Source of the DNA: JBIOJB01 sp044450465
Lineage (GTDB): Bacteria > Chloroflexota > Dormibacteria > Dormibacterales > Dormibacteraceae
Length of the DNA stretch: 52,282 bases
Assembly (NCBI GenBank): GCA_044450465.1
Contig: JBIOJB010000003.1
Location: forward strand, 1-52,282
Direction: 5' to 3'
Under the pieces are notes generated by a model, which saw only the letters and a program-made list of their open reading frames with translations, was not told the origin of the DNA and did no database searches. The position numbers were made by a program, and so were the translations under genes. Of the stretch, positions 7,644 to 16,412 are shown in pieces. The stretch's first letter is position 1. The number at the start of each line of letters is the position of its first letter.

Positions 7644-8957
7644 TCAGCTGTGGCCCAGCAACTTGACGGCGGCCGCCACAGCCGGGTCGGTATCGAATGT
7701 GAATGTGTCCCACTCGGCGGGCACCACGACGTCGGGCACGATTCCGGTCTTCGCCCAGTCGGCATGAGAAGCGGCCGGATCGAAATACCCGGTCGCGATC
7801 CAAGCTTGGGAGCCGTCCTGGAGCGTGAACACATTCAGCCGCTGGATGAGGCCTGACGTGGTGCTCCCGACGAGCTTCGCACGCCCCTCATCTTTCAGCA
7901 TCCCTGAGAACAGCTCGCCGGCGCTGTAGGTGTGAGGGCTTATCAGAACCACCAGGGGCACTGCAAACGCGACGGCGTTCGGATTGGACAGCACGTCGAA
8001 CGGCTGCGACCCGGAGCGGCTCACGATCCGGCCGAGAACGCCCGATGTGAAATAGCCGAGGGTGTCCTCCATTATTTGCTGCAGCCCTCCCCCGTTCGTA
8101 CGGTTGTCAAGGATCAATCCGTCCAGCGGACCGAAGCTGGTCAGCGCGAGGCTGATCTGTCCAGGGATGGTCAGGTCGTCGAAGGTCGGGATGAAGATGT
8201 AGCCGATACGGGAGCCGTCGGTGGTGTGAACCAGTTCGGCGTCGATCGCAGTGAGGCCTGCGACAGTATCCCGAACCAGGCTCACCTGCCTAGGGGCACT
8301 CCCGGGAGATTTCACGATGAGGGTCTCAAGGGAGCATCGTGGCCCCGCAAAGCCCTTTGGGTTCTCATACACCGGGCGCCCACCGACCATCAAGATGCTG
8401 TCGTGCGGTTTGAGACCGGCGTGCGCTGCTGGAGATCCCGGGTAGACGATCGTTATCGCGAGCAGGCCCTTGTCGGGTAGCTGTAGGTCTTGAACGCCGA
8501 TGCCAACGTGGCGGTTGTCGTCGGCGAGTTGCAGGTTTTGCTGCGCGACTTCAGCCGGCGTCAGGAAACTCGAGTGTCTGTCGCCAAGAGCGGAAATCAC
8601 AGCCGACATATCCGCATAGAACGTCGTGGTGCTCACTCCGGCCGCGATGTGCCCCCGGTAATCCGCTGCGATGGCCGGCCAGTCGACTCCGCGAAAGTCC
8701 GGGTAGACGTACTGCTGGTTTACGGTGCTGACCAACTGATCGAAGATCGCGAGCTGCTCCGCAGTCGAAACCGGCGGATTGGTCGGCGCGGCCGGAGCCT
8801 TGGAAGCGGCGGCGTTCGCTGACATCAGCCCCGCACCCGCGCAGTCGGGCGGGATGTAGAACTGGGCCTGCGGACCCGGTGATGACGCTTCGCACGACCA
8901 GGCTGAAACCAGCAGGCTCAGGGCCAGGAATGGTCCGACCCTTGTACTCAGCCCCAT
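7644..8957 (-). CDS. S41-family serine peptidase with PDZ-like region, exported
   Basis: A 437-aa protein from ATG 8957; an in-frame TTG at 8993 is less likely because the ATG places a signal peptide (FLALSLLVSAW, ending near a Cys) right at the N-terminus. A low-complexity Ala/Pro linker follows, then an S41 N-terminal helical bundle, a PDZ-like segment ('GIGVQDLQLPDKG... SPAAHAGLKPHDSI') and the protease core with 'LILDNRTNGGG' and nucleophile Ser in 'HTYSAGELFSG'. The Lys of CtpA/Prc enzymes ('TFGKG') is not seen; the sequence there is 'GSTTSGL', so it belongs to the SAGE-type branch of S41. Convergent with the lytic transglycosylase (16 bp apart). Confidence 0.82.
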   Translation of the reverse strand: MGLSTRVGPFLALSLLVSAWSCEASSPGPQAQFYIPPDCAGAGLMSANAAASKAPAAPTNPPVSTAEQLAIFDQLVSTVNQQYVYPDFRGVDWPAIAADYRGHIAAGVSTTTFYADMSAVISALGDRHSSFLTPAEVAQQNLQLADDNRHVGIGVQDLQLPDKGLLAITIVYPGSPAAHAGLKPHDSILMVGGRPVYENPKGFAGPRCSLETLIVKSPGSAPRQVSLVRDTVAGLTAIDAELVHTTDGSRIGYIFIPTFDDLTIPGQISLALTSFGPLDGLILDNRTNGGGLQQIMEDTLGYFTSGVLGRIVSRSGSQPFDVLSNPNAVAFAVPLVVLISPHTYSAGELFSGMLKDEGRAKLVGSTTSGLIQRLNVFTLQDGSQAWIATGYFDPAASHADWAKTGIVPDVVVPAEWDTFTFDTDPAVAAAVKLLGHS

Positions 8958-9042
8958 GTTGCCACCAGCATCCCCGCCGCTCCAGGCCGACAAACAAAAA
9001 TCGGTTCAGCTTCGCCGCAACTCGTATTCTGAGTGATGACTC

Positions 9043-9735
9043 ATGGAGTACCGGATCGAACAATTGGCCCGCACGGCCGGAGTGGCCGTCGACACGATCC
9101 GCTTCTATCAGGGCAAGGGCCTGCTCGACGCCCCCAGGCGCCAGGGCCGGGTCACCTGGTACGGCGACGCCCACGTCGAGCGGCTGCGCCGGATCAAAGA
9201 GCTGCAGCAGCAGGGCTTCACGCTGACCGTCATCCAGCGCTTCCTCGCCGGAGAGCTCGAACCGTCTGACGAGGCCCTCGTCGCCGCGGTGACGCGGCCG
9301 GCGGCGCCACAGACGCTCACGCTGAGCGAGCTGGCCGAACGGAGCGGAGTTGCCGAGCCGCTGCTCCTCAGCCTCGAGCAGGCCGGCCTGCTCGTGCCGG
9401 TGGAAGGTGGCCCGGAGCGGCACTACCCCGCCGGCGACCTCGAGGCCATCGACGCCGGTATGAAGCTCATCGCAGCGGGCGTGCCGATCGGCTCACTGCT
9501 CGAGCTTGGAAAGGACTACGCGGCTGCAGTGGACCGCACGACCCGCTCGGCGGTGGACCTCTTCGACCGCCACGTGCGCGAACGCATACAGGCCGAAGGC
9601 GGCGAACCTGAGGCTGCCGAGCGCCGCCTTCTCGAGGCGTTCAACGAACTGCTCGAGGCGAGCGGGACGCTGGTGCGGCACCACTTTCAGCGCACCCTGC
9701 TTCGAGCCGCCCGCGAGCACATCGAGCAGAGGTAG
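9043..9735 (+). CDS. MerR-family regulator with two helix-turn-helix modules, upstream of menF
   Basis: A 230-aa protein. The first MerR domain is residues 1-70: 'YRIEQLARTAGVAVDTIRFY' is the canonical winged-HTH opening. A second MerR-like module begins near residue 92 ('LTLSELAERSGVAEPLLLSL ... GGPERHYPAGDLEAI'), so the protein has two tandem HTH segments followed by a helical C-terminus ending in basic residues. No Cys cluster for metal sensing is visible. It stops 2 bp before the menF ATG, so the two genes are almost certainly co-transcribed and it may control menaquinone synthesis. It is divergent from the S41 protease. Confidence 0.82.
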   Translation: MEYRIEQLARTAGVAVDTIRFYQGKGLLDAPRRQGRVTWYGDAHVERLRRIKELQQQGFTLTVIQRFLAGELEPSDEALVAAVTRPAAPQTLTLSELAERSGVAEPLLLSLEQAGLLVPVEGGPERHYPAGDLEAIDAGMKLIAAGVPIGSLLELGKDYAAAVDRTTRSAVDLFDRHVRERIQAEGGEPEAAERRLLEAFNELLEASGTLVRHHFQRTLLRAAREHIEQR

Positions 9736-9737
9736 GG

Positions 9738-11081
9738 ATGGCTAAGCTCGCGCCTCCAGCCGTCAACGTGCGCGAGCTCGACCGCACGCCAGACCTGGTC
9801 GACCTCGTCGACGCGGCTCGCGACACGGGGCACGAGGTGGCCTTGATCGAGCGGCCGATGCCCGACGCGGTCAGCATCGCAGCGATCGGCCGCGCGTTCG
9901 ACATCGTTTCGACAAAAGGCGGAGTCGCGCTTGAAGACGCGGAGGGCAGGCAGATCGAGTTCGAACCGGGTGACGATCCGATCCTCGCTGCGTCCAGGCT
10001 CTGGACCCGCCTCGCCACGCGCCTTGGCGTGCGCCAGAGCTCGCCAGCGGCCACGGGTCCGGTGGCGGTCGGGGGCTTTGCCTACCGGCCGGATCGCGAG
10101 CCCGGCGGCCCCTGGGCAGGTTTTCCCGCGCTCCTGATGAGGGTGCCCGCCCTCGCCGTGACGCGCGTTCGGGGCCGCACTTACGCCTCGATGATCGGTC
10201 CTGACGCCGCGCACCTGCTTGAGATACAGCCGGCCGCGGTCCGCGCCCCCGCGGCGCGGAAGCTCGAGGTCACGCCGCTGCGCAATCCGGTCGCCTGGAC
10301 CGCCGCGGTGGGCATCGCGGTGGCGCGGCTGCGCGCCGGGGCGGCGGCCAAGGTCGTGCTCGCGCGCGAGGTGATGGCACATGGCGATGGAGTGGTTTCA
10401 GCAGGCATGGTGATGCGCGGGCTGCGCGCGGCGTATCCCTCCTGCTTCAACTACCTCGTGGCCGGCGCCGACGGCACGGCTTTTGCAGGAGCGTCGCCAG
10501 AGCTCCTGGTGCGGCGTTTTGGGAACCGCGCATCATCGCAGCCGATGGCCGGATCTGTAGCCCGCGGCGCCACCGACGCGGACGACGAGAGGCTGGCCCG
10601 GCGCCTCGAGGAAAGCGCGAAGGACGCAGACGAGCATCGAGTCGTGTCGGCCTTCGTGGTGGAGGCCTTGCGTCCGTTCGCCGAATCGGTGACGGCGCCG
10701 CCCCCTCAGGTGATCCGACTGACCAACATCCAGCACCTGGCCACCGACGTCACAGCGATTCTTAAGGAACCGCCGGCGAATGCTCTCGAGCTTGCGTCAG
10801 CCCTTCACCCCACGCCGGCGGTGGGTGGATGGCCGCGAGCGGCCGCCGAAAGGCTGATCGATGAGCTGGAGGACATGGACCGCGGGTGGTACGCCGGCGC
10901 GGTGGGCTGGATCGACGGCCACGGCGATGGCGAGTTCACAGTCGCCCTGCGCTGCGGCCTGTTGTTCGAAGACGGAGCGCGACTCTACGCCGGTGTCGGC
11001 GTCATGCCCGATTCGGATCCGGCCATGGAGCTCGAGGAGACCGAGTTGAAGTTCAAAGCCCTCTTGACCGCGCTCGTCTGA
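9738..11081 (+). CDS. menF: Isochorismate synthase
   Basis: A 447-aa chorismate-utilising enzyme that converts chorismate to isochorismate, the first committed step of menaquinone synthesis. Conserved blocks in order: 'AAKVVLAREV' (base Lys), 'FAGASPELLVRR', 'PMAGSVARG', 'VIRLTNIQHLATDV', 'ALHPTPAVGGWPRA', 'DRGWYAGAVGWID' and the C-terminal 'AGVGVMPDSDPAMELEETE' metal-binding segment. ATG 9738 follows the merR stop by 2 bp. Its stop overlaps the next ATG as TGATG. Linkage to menD, menH, menA and menB argues for isochorismate synthase in the menaquinone route rather than salicylate or anthranilate synthesis. Confidence 0.93.
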   Translation: MAKLAPPAVNVRELDRTPDLVDLVDAARDTGHEVALIERPMPDAVSIAAIGRAFDIVSTKGGVALEDAEGRQIEFEPGDDPILAASRLWTRLATRLGVRQSSPAATGPVAVGGFAYRPDREPGGPWAGFPALLMRVPALAVTRVRGRTYASMIGPDAAHLLEIQPAAVRAPAARKLEVTPLRNPVAWTAAVGIAVARLRAGAAAKVVLAREVMAHGDGVVSAGMVMRGLRAAYPSCFNYLVAGADGTAFAGASPELLVRRFGNRASSQPMAGSVARGATDADDERLARRLEESAKDADEHRVVSAFVVEALRPFAESVTAPPPQVIRLTNIQHLATDVTAILKEPPANALELASALHPTPAVGGWPRAAAERLIDELEDMDRGWYAGAVGWIDGHGDGEFTVALRCGLLFEDGARLYAGVGVMPDSDPAMELEETELKFKALLTALV

Positions 11082-11872
11082 TGGAGACCACCATCCACGG
11101 TGCGCGGATTCACTACGAGCGCTCGGGCCAGGGGCTCCCGGTCATCTTCCTTCACGCTGGAATCGCCGACTTGCGAATGTGGGAGCCGCAGGTCGAGGCC
11201 TTTGCCGGGCACTTCGACGTGATCCTGCTCGACATGCGTGGCTTCGGCGAGTCGGAGCTGCCGCCGGTTCGCTGGTCCCCGGTGGCGGACCTGATGGCGT
11301 TCATGGACCAGTTGGAGCTCAAGCCGGCCCACCTGGTCGGCTGTTCGCTCGGCGGAAGCCTCGCCATCGACTTTGCCCTCGATCATCCGGAGCGCATCTC
11401 CAAGCTCGTACTGGTGGGCTCGGCGATTGGGGGCGCCGATTTTGGAAAGAAGTATCCCGAGCTCTGGGCGGAGGTCAAGGCTGCCGACGAGGCGAATGAT
11501 CTCGACGCCGTCAATCGAGCTGAGATGCACCTTTTCCTGGATCGACCTCGCCGGCCGCAAGGCTATGTGAAGCAGCCGCTCCGCGACCTGTTCCTCGACA
11601 TGAACGGGCGCAATTTCGACAGCGATTTCAAGTCGGCTCCAACCGACGACCTGGACCCGCGGGCGGCCGGCCGCCTGGGCGAGATCACCGCCCCGACGCT
11701 CGTGGTGGTGGGCGACGAGGACGTGCCACCGGTCTTCGATTGCGTCGAGCTCTTGATGGAAAGCGTTCGACACGCGCGCAAGGTGGTCATCCACGACGCC
11801 GCGCACCTGCCCAACCTCGAGGACCCGCGCGCGTTCAACCGCCTGGTGCTGGAGTTTCTGCTCTCGCCCTAG
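11081..11872 (+). CDS. Alpha/beta-hydrolase in the menaquinone cluster
   Basis: A 263-aa alpha/beta-hydrolase starting at ATG 11081, which overlaps the menF stop (TGATG). The catalytic triad can be seen: Ser in 'GCSLGGS', Asp in 'VVVGDEDVPP' and His in 'HDAAHLPNLEDP'; the oxyanion loop is 'IFLHAGIADLRMW'. It is translationally coupled to menF, yet a better MenH candidate lies at 13565, so this may be a second hydrolase of the pathway (for example a thioesterase role) or an unrelated passenger. It ends 4 bp from the convergent menD. Confidence 0.85.
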   Translation: METTIHGARIHYERSGQGLPVIFLHAGIADLRMWEPQVEAFAGHFDVILLDMRGFGESELPPVRWSPVADLMAFMDQLELKPAHLVGCSLGGSLAIDFALDHPERISKLVLVGSAIGGADFGKKYPELWAEVKAADEANDLDAVNRAEMHLFLDRPRRPQGYVKQPLRDLFLDMNGRNFDSDFKSAPTDDLDPRAAGRLGEITAPTLVVVGDEDVPPVFDCVELLMESVRHARKVVIHDAAHLPNLEDPRAFNRLVLEFLLSP

Positions 11873-11876
11873 GCCA

Positions 11877-13553
11877 CTAAACCTTCAGGGCGTGCGCCGC
11901 CGCCTCCCAGCAGGTCCTGTGTCCGGTGACGCTGTCCTGCCGCTTGAATCGAACCACCACCATCGTCGGCGTCGGGGCGGCGATGGCGTCAGCGATGGCC
12001 GGCTCGAGGCCCGACCGATCGGTCACCGGGCTGTAGACGAGACCATATAGGCGCGCGATCTCGGAGAAATCGAGGCCGAGCGGGGTCGCGAAGATTTCTT
12101 CGAACAGATCCTGATGCTCAGCCTGCGGCAGGAAGTTGAAGATGCCGCCGCCGTCGTTGTCGCAGACGACGATCGTGGCGCGAACGTCGTGGCGGCGCAT
12201 GGCCAGCAGGCCGTTCATGTCGTGATAGACGGAGAGATCGCCAAGCAGCAAGACGGTCGGAACCTCGGCACGGCCGGCGGCCACACCGAGCCCAGACGAC
12301 ACGAGACCGTCAATACCGCTTGCGCCGCGATTGGCGAAGAAGCGTTGATGAGATCGCGTCTGGAGCCAGAACGTGTCGGCGGCGCGGATCGGCATGCTCG
12401 ATCCGATAAAGACGTTGCTCGCCTCGGGCAGGCGCGTGCTCAGAGCGCGGACGACGTGCCCTTCATGGAGCGGCGTGGACACCAACGCAGCTCCGATTGC
12501 GGCAGTGGCGCGCTTGCTGGCGGAGATCCACTGGTCGCGCCACGTGGACCGGTCGGTCGGCGGCAGCGCCTCGAGCAGTGTGAGCGCTTCGCACGTGAGC
12601 ACCGTCGTCGCCACCTGGTCCTGGTCTCGCCACTCGCGGTGAGGATCGATCAGGAACGTGGGCGCCGAGGCGGCGGCGAGCCAGCTGTTTAGAACCCTCG
12701 AGGTCGGTGTCGCCCCGAGCCGGATCACGAGGTCCGGACCGTGCTGAAGCGCCCAGCCGGTCCGAAGGATCGCCTCGTACGACTCGATGGCGGCCCCGGT
12801 CTCGGCCCGCCGGAGCTGCGACGTGGGTTCCGCCAGCACAGGCAGTCCCAGGCGGTGCAGGGCGTTGGCGAGCAGCTCACCATCCCGCATCTCCCCCGCC
12901 ACCACGAGCGGGCGCTGCGCTTGCTGCAGCGCCGTCGCCAGGGCCGCCACCTGGCTCTGAGTCGGCATCATTCGGCCGGCGCTGACGGATTGCCCCGCCA
13001 CGCCCACCGGCGATGGCGCCTGGCCGGGAGTGGGAACCAGCGGCTCGCGAAACGGAAGGTTGAGGTGCACGGGACCGTCAGCGGCCTCCGCGTACGCTCT
13101 CGCCGCGAGCCGCCGCCACAGCCTGGACGAGTTGGGCAGCTCGATCGGAGGGCCCGGGTCGAAGAACCAGCGCACTGCGGATCCATAGATCTGCTGCTGG
13201 TCGATGGCCTGGTTGGCGCCCACCCCCTGCAGCTCCGGCGGCCGGTCCGCCGTGAGCACGATCATTGGAGTGTGCGAGTAGGAGGCTTCAATCACGGCGG
13301 GATGGAATTCCGCTGCCGCAGTGCCCGACGTGCACAGCAGCACGGCCGGCCGGCCTGTGGCCTTGGCCAGGCCCAGACCGAAGAACGAGCCACTCCTCTC
13401 ATCGACGTGAACGAAGACCTTGATTTTCGGGTGTCGCTGAAGCGCCATCGCGACGGGCGCGGATCGCGACCCGGGAGAGATGCAGGCGAATCTGACCCCC
13501 TGCGCAGCCAGCTCGTCGACCAGGGTCGCGGCAAAGGACTGGGTCACATCCAT
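11877..13553 (-). CDS. menD: SEPHCHC synthase (MenD), ThDP-dependent
   Basis: A 558-aa MenD that condenses isochorismate and 2-oxoglutarate using thiamine diphosphate. N-terminal 'RFACISPGSRSAPVAMAL', 'LLCTSGTAAAEFHPAVIEA' and 'VLTADRPPELQGVGANQAIDQ' are MenD signatures. The C-terminal ThDP/Mg motif runs from 'LLLGDLSVYHDMNGLL' to 'VCDNDGGGIFNFLPQ'. Length is normal for the family. It is on the opposite strand to menF and menH, starts only 11 bp from the menH start and converges on the hydrolase gene, so its promoter must overlap menH. Confidence 0.95.
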   Translation of the reverse strand: MDVTQSFAATLVDELAAQGVRFACISPGSRSAPVAMALQRHPKIKVFVHVDERSGSFFGLGLAKATGRPAVLLCTSGTAAAEFHPAVIEASYSHTPMIVLTADRPPELQGVGANQAIDQQQIYGSAVRWFFDPGPPIELPNSSRLWRRLAARAYAEAADGPVHLNLPFREPLVPTPGQAPSPVGVAGQSVSAGRMMPTQSQVAALATALQQAQRPLVVAGEMRDGELLANALHRLGLPVLAEPTSQLRRAETGAAIESYEAILRTGWALQHGPDLVIRLGATPTSRVLNSWLAAASAPTFLIDPHREWRDQDQVATTVLTCEALTLLEALPPTDRSTWRDQWISASKRATAAIGAALVSTPLHEGHVVRALSTRLPEASNVFIGSSMPIRAADTFWLQTRSHQRFFANRGASGIDGLVSSGLGVAAGRAEVPTVLLLGDLSVYHDMNGLLAMRRHDVRATIVVCDNDGGGIFNFLPQAEHQDLFEEIFATPLGLDFSEIARLYGLVYSPVTDRSGLEPAIADAIAAPTPTMVVVRFKRQDSVTGHRTCWEAAAHALKV

Positions 13554-13564
13554 AGGATCTCAGT

Positions 13565-14449
13565 GTGATTCTCGAGGGTAGTGACGTCCGGCTGAGCTAC
13601 TTTGTCTCCGGCGAGGGCACTCCCGTCACGCTTTTTCATGGATTCACGCAGCGCGGGCGCAGCTGGCGCGAGGTGATCTCCAAGATGCCCGAGGGCTACA
13701 TGTGGGTCGTCCCAGACCTGCGGGGCCATGGCGAAACGCAGACCCGGCCCGGGGCGCCGTGCTCGATGGACGCCTGCGCGGGTGACCTGTTGAGGCTCTG
13801 GGACCACCTGGGGATTGGACCAACCCATCTCGTCGGCTACTCGATGGGCGGGCGGCTCGCCATTCACCTGGCCGCGCGGCACTCGGACCGCGTCCTGTCT
13901 CTGTGCACGATCGGCGCCCACGCAGGCCTTGACCCGGACCAGCGACTTGGACGGCAGCAGGGCGACGAAGCGCTCGCCCAACGCATCGAGTCGGACGGGA
14001 TCGAAGCATTCGCCAACTACTGGGGCGGCCTCGCGATGTTCGCCGGCCTGCAGCGCCGGGGTCCGGGCTTTGTTGCGCAGCTGCGAGCCGAGCGCGTCGA
14101 CAACAAGGTCGCCGGTCTCGCGTGCTCGCTGCGCGGAATGGGCGCGGGAGCGATGGAACCCGTTTGGGCCGAGCTCTCGCGCGTCGAGTTTCCATGCACG
14201 TTCGTCGCCGGGCAGCTCGACCATGGCTATGTGGCGTCGGCGCGACGCCTTCGGGACACGGTGTCCCACGGCCGGGTCGAGGTCGTGGCGCGAGCGGGTC
14301 ATCCGGTGCATCTGGAGCGCCCGGAGGCGTTCGCTCGGGTGCTCGCCGCTCACCTGGCCTCGACCCGCGCCGATGCTCCGGCGCAGGGCGAGCCGGAAGC
14401 ACGTGACAGCGAGCCTGAGTCATCGGCTGCCAGCTCGACCTGGGACTGA
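13565..14449 (+). CDS. menH: SHCHC synthase-type alpha/beta-hydrolase (MenH)
   Basis: A 294-aa alpha/beta-hydrolase with the MenH layout: 'PVTLFHGFTQRGRSW' oxyanion region, 'VVPDLRGHGET', nucleophile Ser in 'LVGYSMGGRLAIH' and His in 'ARAGHPVHLERPEAF'. MenH removes pyruvate from SEPHCHC to give SHCHC, the step after MenD. It starts at GTG 13565, divergent from menD. The last 35 residues are a polar Ala/Glu/Ser tail that extends past the fold, and its coding DNA overlaps the 3' end of the convergent orf86. Assignment rests on motifs and context. Confidence 0.87.
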   Translation: MILEGSDVRLSYFVSGEGTPVTLFHGFTQRGRSWREVISKMPEGYMWVVPDLRGHGETQTRPGAPCSMDACAGDLLRLWDHLGIGPTHLVGYSMGGRLAIHLAARHSDRVLSLCTIGAHAGLDPDQRLGRQQGDEALAQRIESDGIEAFANYWGGLAMFAGLQRRGPGFVAQLRAERVDNKVAGLACSLRGMGAGAMEPVWAELSRVEFPCTFVAGQLDHGYVASARRLRDTVSHGRVEVVARAGHPVHLERPEAFARVLAAHLASTRADAPAQGEPEARDSEPESSAASSTWD

Positions 14450-14610
14450 AGGCCGGCGACGTACCGGGCGGCCCCAAGCCGCTCCAGGTCGAGCATCTGG
14501 CCACCGTCGACCCTCTCCAGCACGAAGCTGCGGCACCCTCGCACGAGCCACATCTCCACCTCCCTCGCCACGTCGGCGGGATGGCGCGCCGCGATGCGCA
14601 CGCCGCTCAT
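14350..14610 (-). CDS. Small conserved-looking protein (86 aa) coupled to menA
   Basis: An ATG at 14610 overlaps the menA stop as ATGA, the usual sign of translational coupling. The 86-aa product begins 'MSGVRIAARHPADVAREVEM', continues 'WLVRGCRSFVLERVDGG' and ends in a Ser/Ala-rich tail. The first 60 residues look like a small alpha/beta domain; the tail is low complexity. The last 100 bp overlap the 3' end of menH on the other strand. I recognise no family. As the last gene of the menB-menA operon it may be a small accessory factor of quinone synthesis. Confidence 0.6.
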   Translation of the reverse strand: MSGVRIAARHPADVAREVEMWLVRGCRSFVLERVDGGQMLDLERLGAARYVAGLQSQVELAADDSGSLSRASGSPCAGASARVEAR

Positions 14611-15506
14611 AGCAGTATCCCCACGGTGAAGAGGAGGGCAAAAGCGAGCTCCGCGATGGCCATGCCCTTGAGCGCCCTCACCAGCGGAGGGCCTGAGGTC
14701 TGGACAAACGCAATGCGCACCGATGGCGCCGCGATGGGAATCGCGAAGTGCACGAGCATGACGGTCCAGACGGCCAGCTTTGTGGCCAGAATCACGATCG
14801 GCATTCCGAAGGCGACACAGACGACAACCAGGAGCAGAAGCCGCGTCTGCGGGCGACCGATCCGCGTGGCCAGCGTTCGCTTGCCGGCAGCTGCGTCGGT
14901 GTCGATGTCGCGCAGGTTGTTGAGGATCAGGATCGCGGTGGCAAACGCTCCCATGGCGCACCCGACGAGCACCGCAAGAGTTGAAACGGAGCCGGTCTCG
15001 ACGTAACCAGTGCCCACCGTCGCGACCAGGCCAAAGAAGATGAACGCGAACACCTCGCCCAGACCGAGATAGCCGTATGGGCGGGGTCCGCCTGTGTAGA
15101 GCCATCCGGCGAGCAGGCAGGCTGCGCCGGCGATCAATAAGCGCCAGTCGACCGCGAGGCTCAGACCAAGGCCCGCGGCGGCCGCCACGCCGAACGCCGC
15201 GACCGAGGCCCACAGCACGTGGCGCGGGTTCACGGCTCCTGAGGAGGCCGCCCGGATCGGTCCGATTCGCCGGGGGCCGTCGGCCCCGCGCACGAAGTCC
15301 GAATAGTCGTTTGAAAAGTTCACGCCGAGCTGCATGCCGAGGCCGACGACCAGCGCGGCCAGGCCGGCGCCCAAACGCGGCCCGCCCTGGTGAACCGCGA
15401 CCGCGGTGCCCGCGAGCACCGGTGCAACCGAGGCGGCCAGCGTGACGGGACGGACCGCGGACCACCACGCACGCGCCGGGCTCAGCGCGACTGCTCCGGC
15501 CACCAT
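14607..15506 (-). CDS. menA: 1,4-dihydroxy-2-naphthoate polyprenyltransferase (MenA)
   Basis: A 299-aa integral membrane UbiA-family prenyltransferase with about eight to nine hydrophobic segments. The two Asp-rich Mg-diphosphate motifs are present: 'NFSNDYSDFVRGAD' and 'NNLRDIDTDAAAGKRTLA'. It attaches the isoprenoid tail to DHNA, giving demethylmenaquinone. It follows menB by 8 bp (TAG, then AGCCTGAA, then ATG at 15506), and its stop overlaps the orf86 start. The sequence between the motifs ('GWLYTGGPRPYGYLGLGEVF') matches the MenA branch. Confidence 0.94.
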   Translation of the reverse strand: MVAGAVALSPARAWWSAVRPVTLAASVAPVLAGTAVAVHQGGPRLGAGLAALVVGLGMQLGVNFSNDYSDFVRGADGPRRIGPIRAASSGAVNPRHVLWASVAAFGVAAAAGLGLSLAVDWRLLIAGAACLLAGWLYTGGPRPYGYLGLGEVFAFIFFGLVATVGTGYVETGSVSTLAVLVGCAMGAFATAILILNNLRDIDTDAAAGKRTLATRIGRPQTRLLLLVVVCVAFGMPIVILATKLAVWTVMLVHFAIPIAAPSVRIAFVQTSGPPLVRALKGMAIAELAFALLFTVGILL

Positions 15507-15514
15507 TTCAGGCT

Positions 15515-16345
15515 CTAGGGTCGCTTGGGAAAGCGCGAGAAGTCCGGCTTGCGCTTCTGCACGTAGGCATCACGGCCCTCCTGAGCCTCCTCGCTCAGGT
15601 AGAAGAGCAGCGTCGCGTCGCCGGCCAGCTGCTGGATCCCGGCCAGGCCGTCATCGGTCGCGTTGAGCCCGGCTTTGAGCAGCCTGAGTGCGAGAGGACT
15701 GAGCTCGAGCATGCGCCGGCACCAGGCCACCGTCTCGCGCTCGAGCTCGGCGAGCGGCACGACCTTGTTGACCAGTCCCATCTCGAGCGCTGCAGCCGCG
15801 TCGTACTGCTCACAGAGAAACCAGATCTCACGTGCCTTCTTCTGTCCGACGATGCGGGCAAGGAGCCCGGCGCCGTAGCCGCCGTCGAAGCTGCCGACGC
15901 GGGGTCCGGTCTGCCCAAACCTCGCGTTGTCCGCGGCGATGGTCAAATCGCACACCACGTGCAGGACGTGACCACCCCCGATGGCGTAGCCGGCGACCAT
16001 GGCCACCACCGGCTTGGGCAAGCGCCGGATCTGGATCTGCAGGTCGAGCACGTTCAGGCGGCCCGCGCCTGTCGCATCGATATAGCCGTCGTCCCCGCGG
16101 ACGCGCTGGTCCCCGCCGGAGCAGAACGCCTCGGTACCGGCCCCCGTCAGGATGATCACGCCGATCCGCGGATCGTCGCGGGCTGCCTCAAAGGCCGAAG
16201 ACATCTCAGACACCGTGATCGGACGAAACGCGTTACGCACCTCGGGCCGGTTGATGGTGATCTTGGCGATGCCGTCCCAGGTCTCATACACGATGTCCTG
16301 ATACTCACCCGATCGGATCCAGCCGAAGGCGTTCTGAGGTTTCAA
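15515..16345 (-). CDS. menB: 1,4-dihydroxy-2-naphthoyl-CoA synthase (MenB)
   Basis: A 276-aa crotonase-fold enzyme. MenB signatures: 'CSGGDQRVRGDDGY', 'VAMVAGYAIGGGHVLHVVCD', 'FGQTGPRVGSFDGGYGAG', 'ARIVGQKKAREIWFLCEQYD' and 'ALEMGLVNKVVP'. It cyclises o-succinylbenzoyl-CoA to DHNA-CoA. The start is TTG at 16345, seven bases after AGGAG; the frame stays open upstream to 16681, but that extension only shadows the mobA-like gene. With this start the length is typical of MenB. First gene of menB-menA-orf86, 67 bp after the mobA-like stop. menC and menE are not in the window. Confidence 0.95.
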   Translation of the reverse strand: MKPQNAFGWIRSGEYQDIVYETWDGIAKITINRPEVRNAFRPITVSEMSSAFEAARDDPRIGVIILTGAGTEAFCSGGDQRVRGDDGYIDATGAGRLNVLDLQIQIRRLPKPVVAMVAGYAIGGGHVLHVVCDLTIAADNARFGQTGPRVGSFDGGYGAGLLARIVGQKKAREIWFLCEQYDAAAALEMGLVNKVVPLAELERETVAWCRRMLELSPLALRLLKAGLNATDDGLAGIQQLAGDATLLFYLSEEAQEGRDAYVQKRKPDFSRFPKRP

Positions 16346-16412
16346 GCTAATACTCCTAGAGCGATCACTAGCACTGTCCCAATCGTACGCCGGACCGAGT
16401 GCGCTCGGCGAG

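Noticed and set aside
14611..15468. Extension of the minus-strand orf86 frame across menA
   Set aside because: Upstream of ATG 14610 the frame is an out-of-frame shadow of menA, rich in Arg and Gly. Only the part after 14610 has a credible start.
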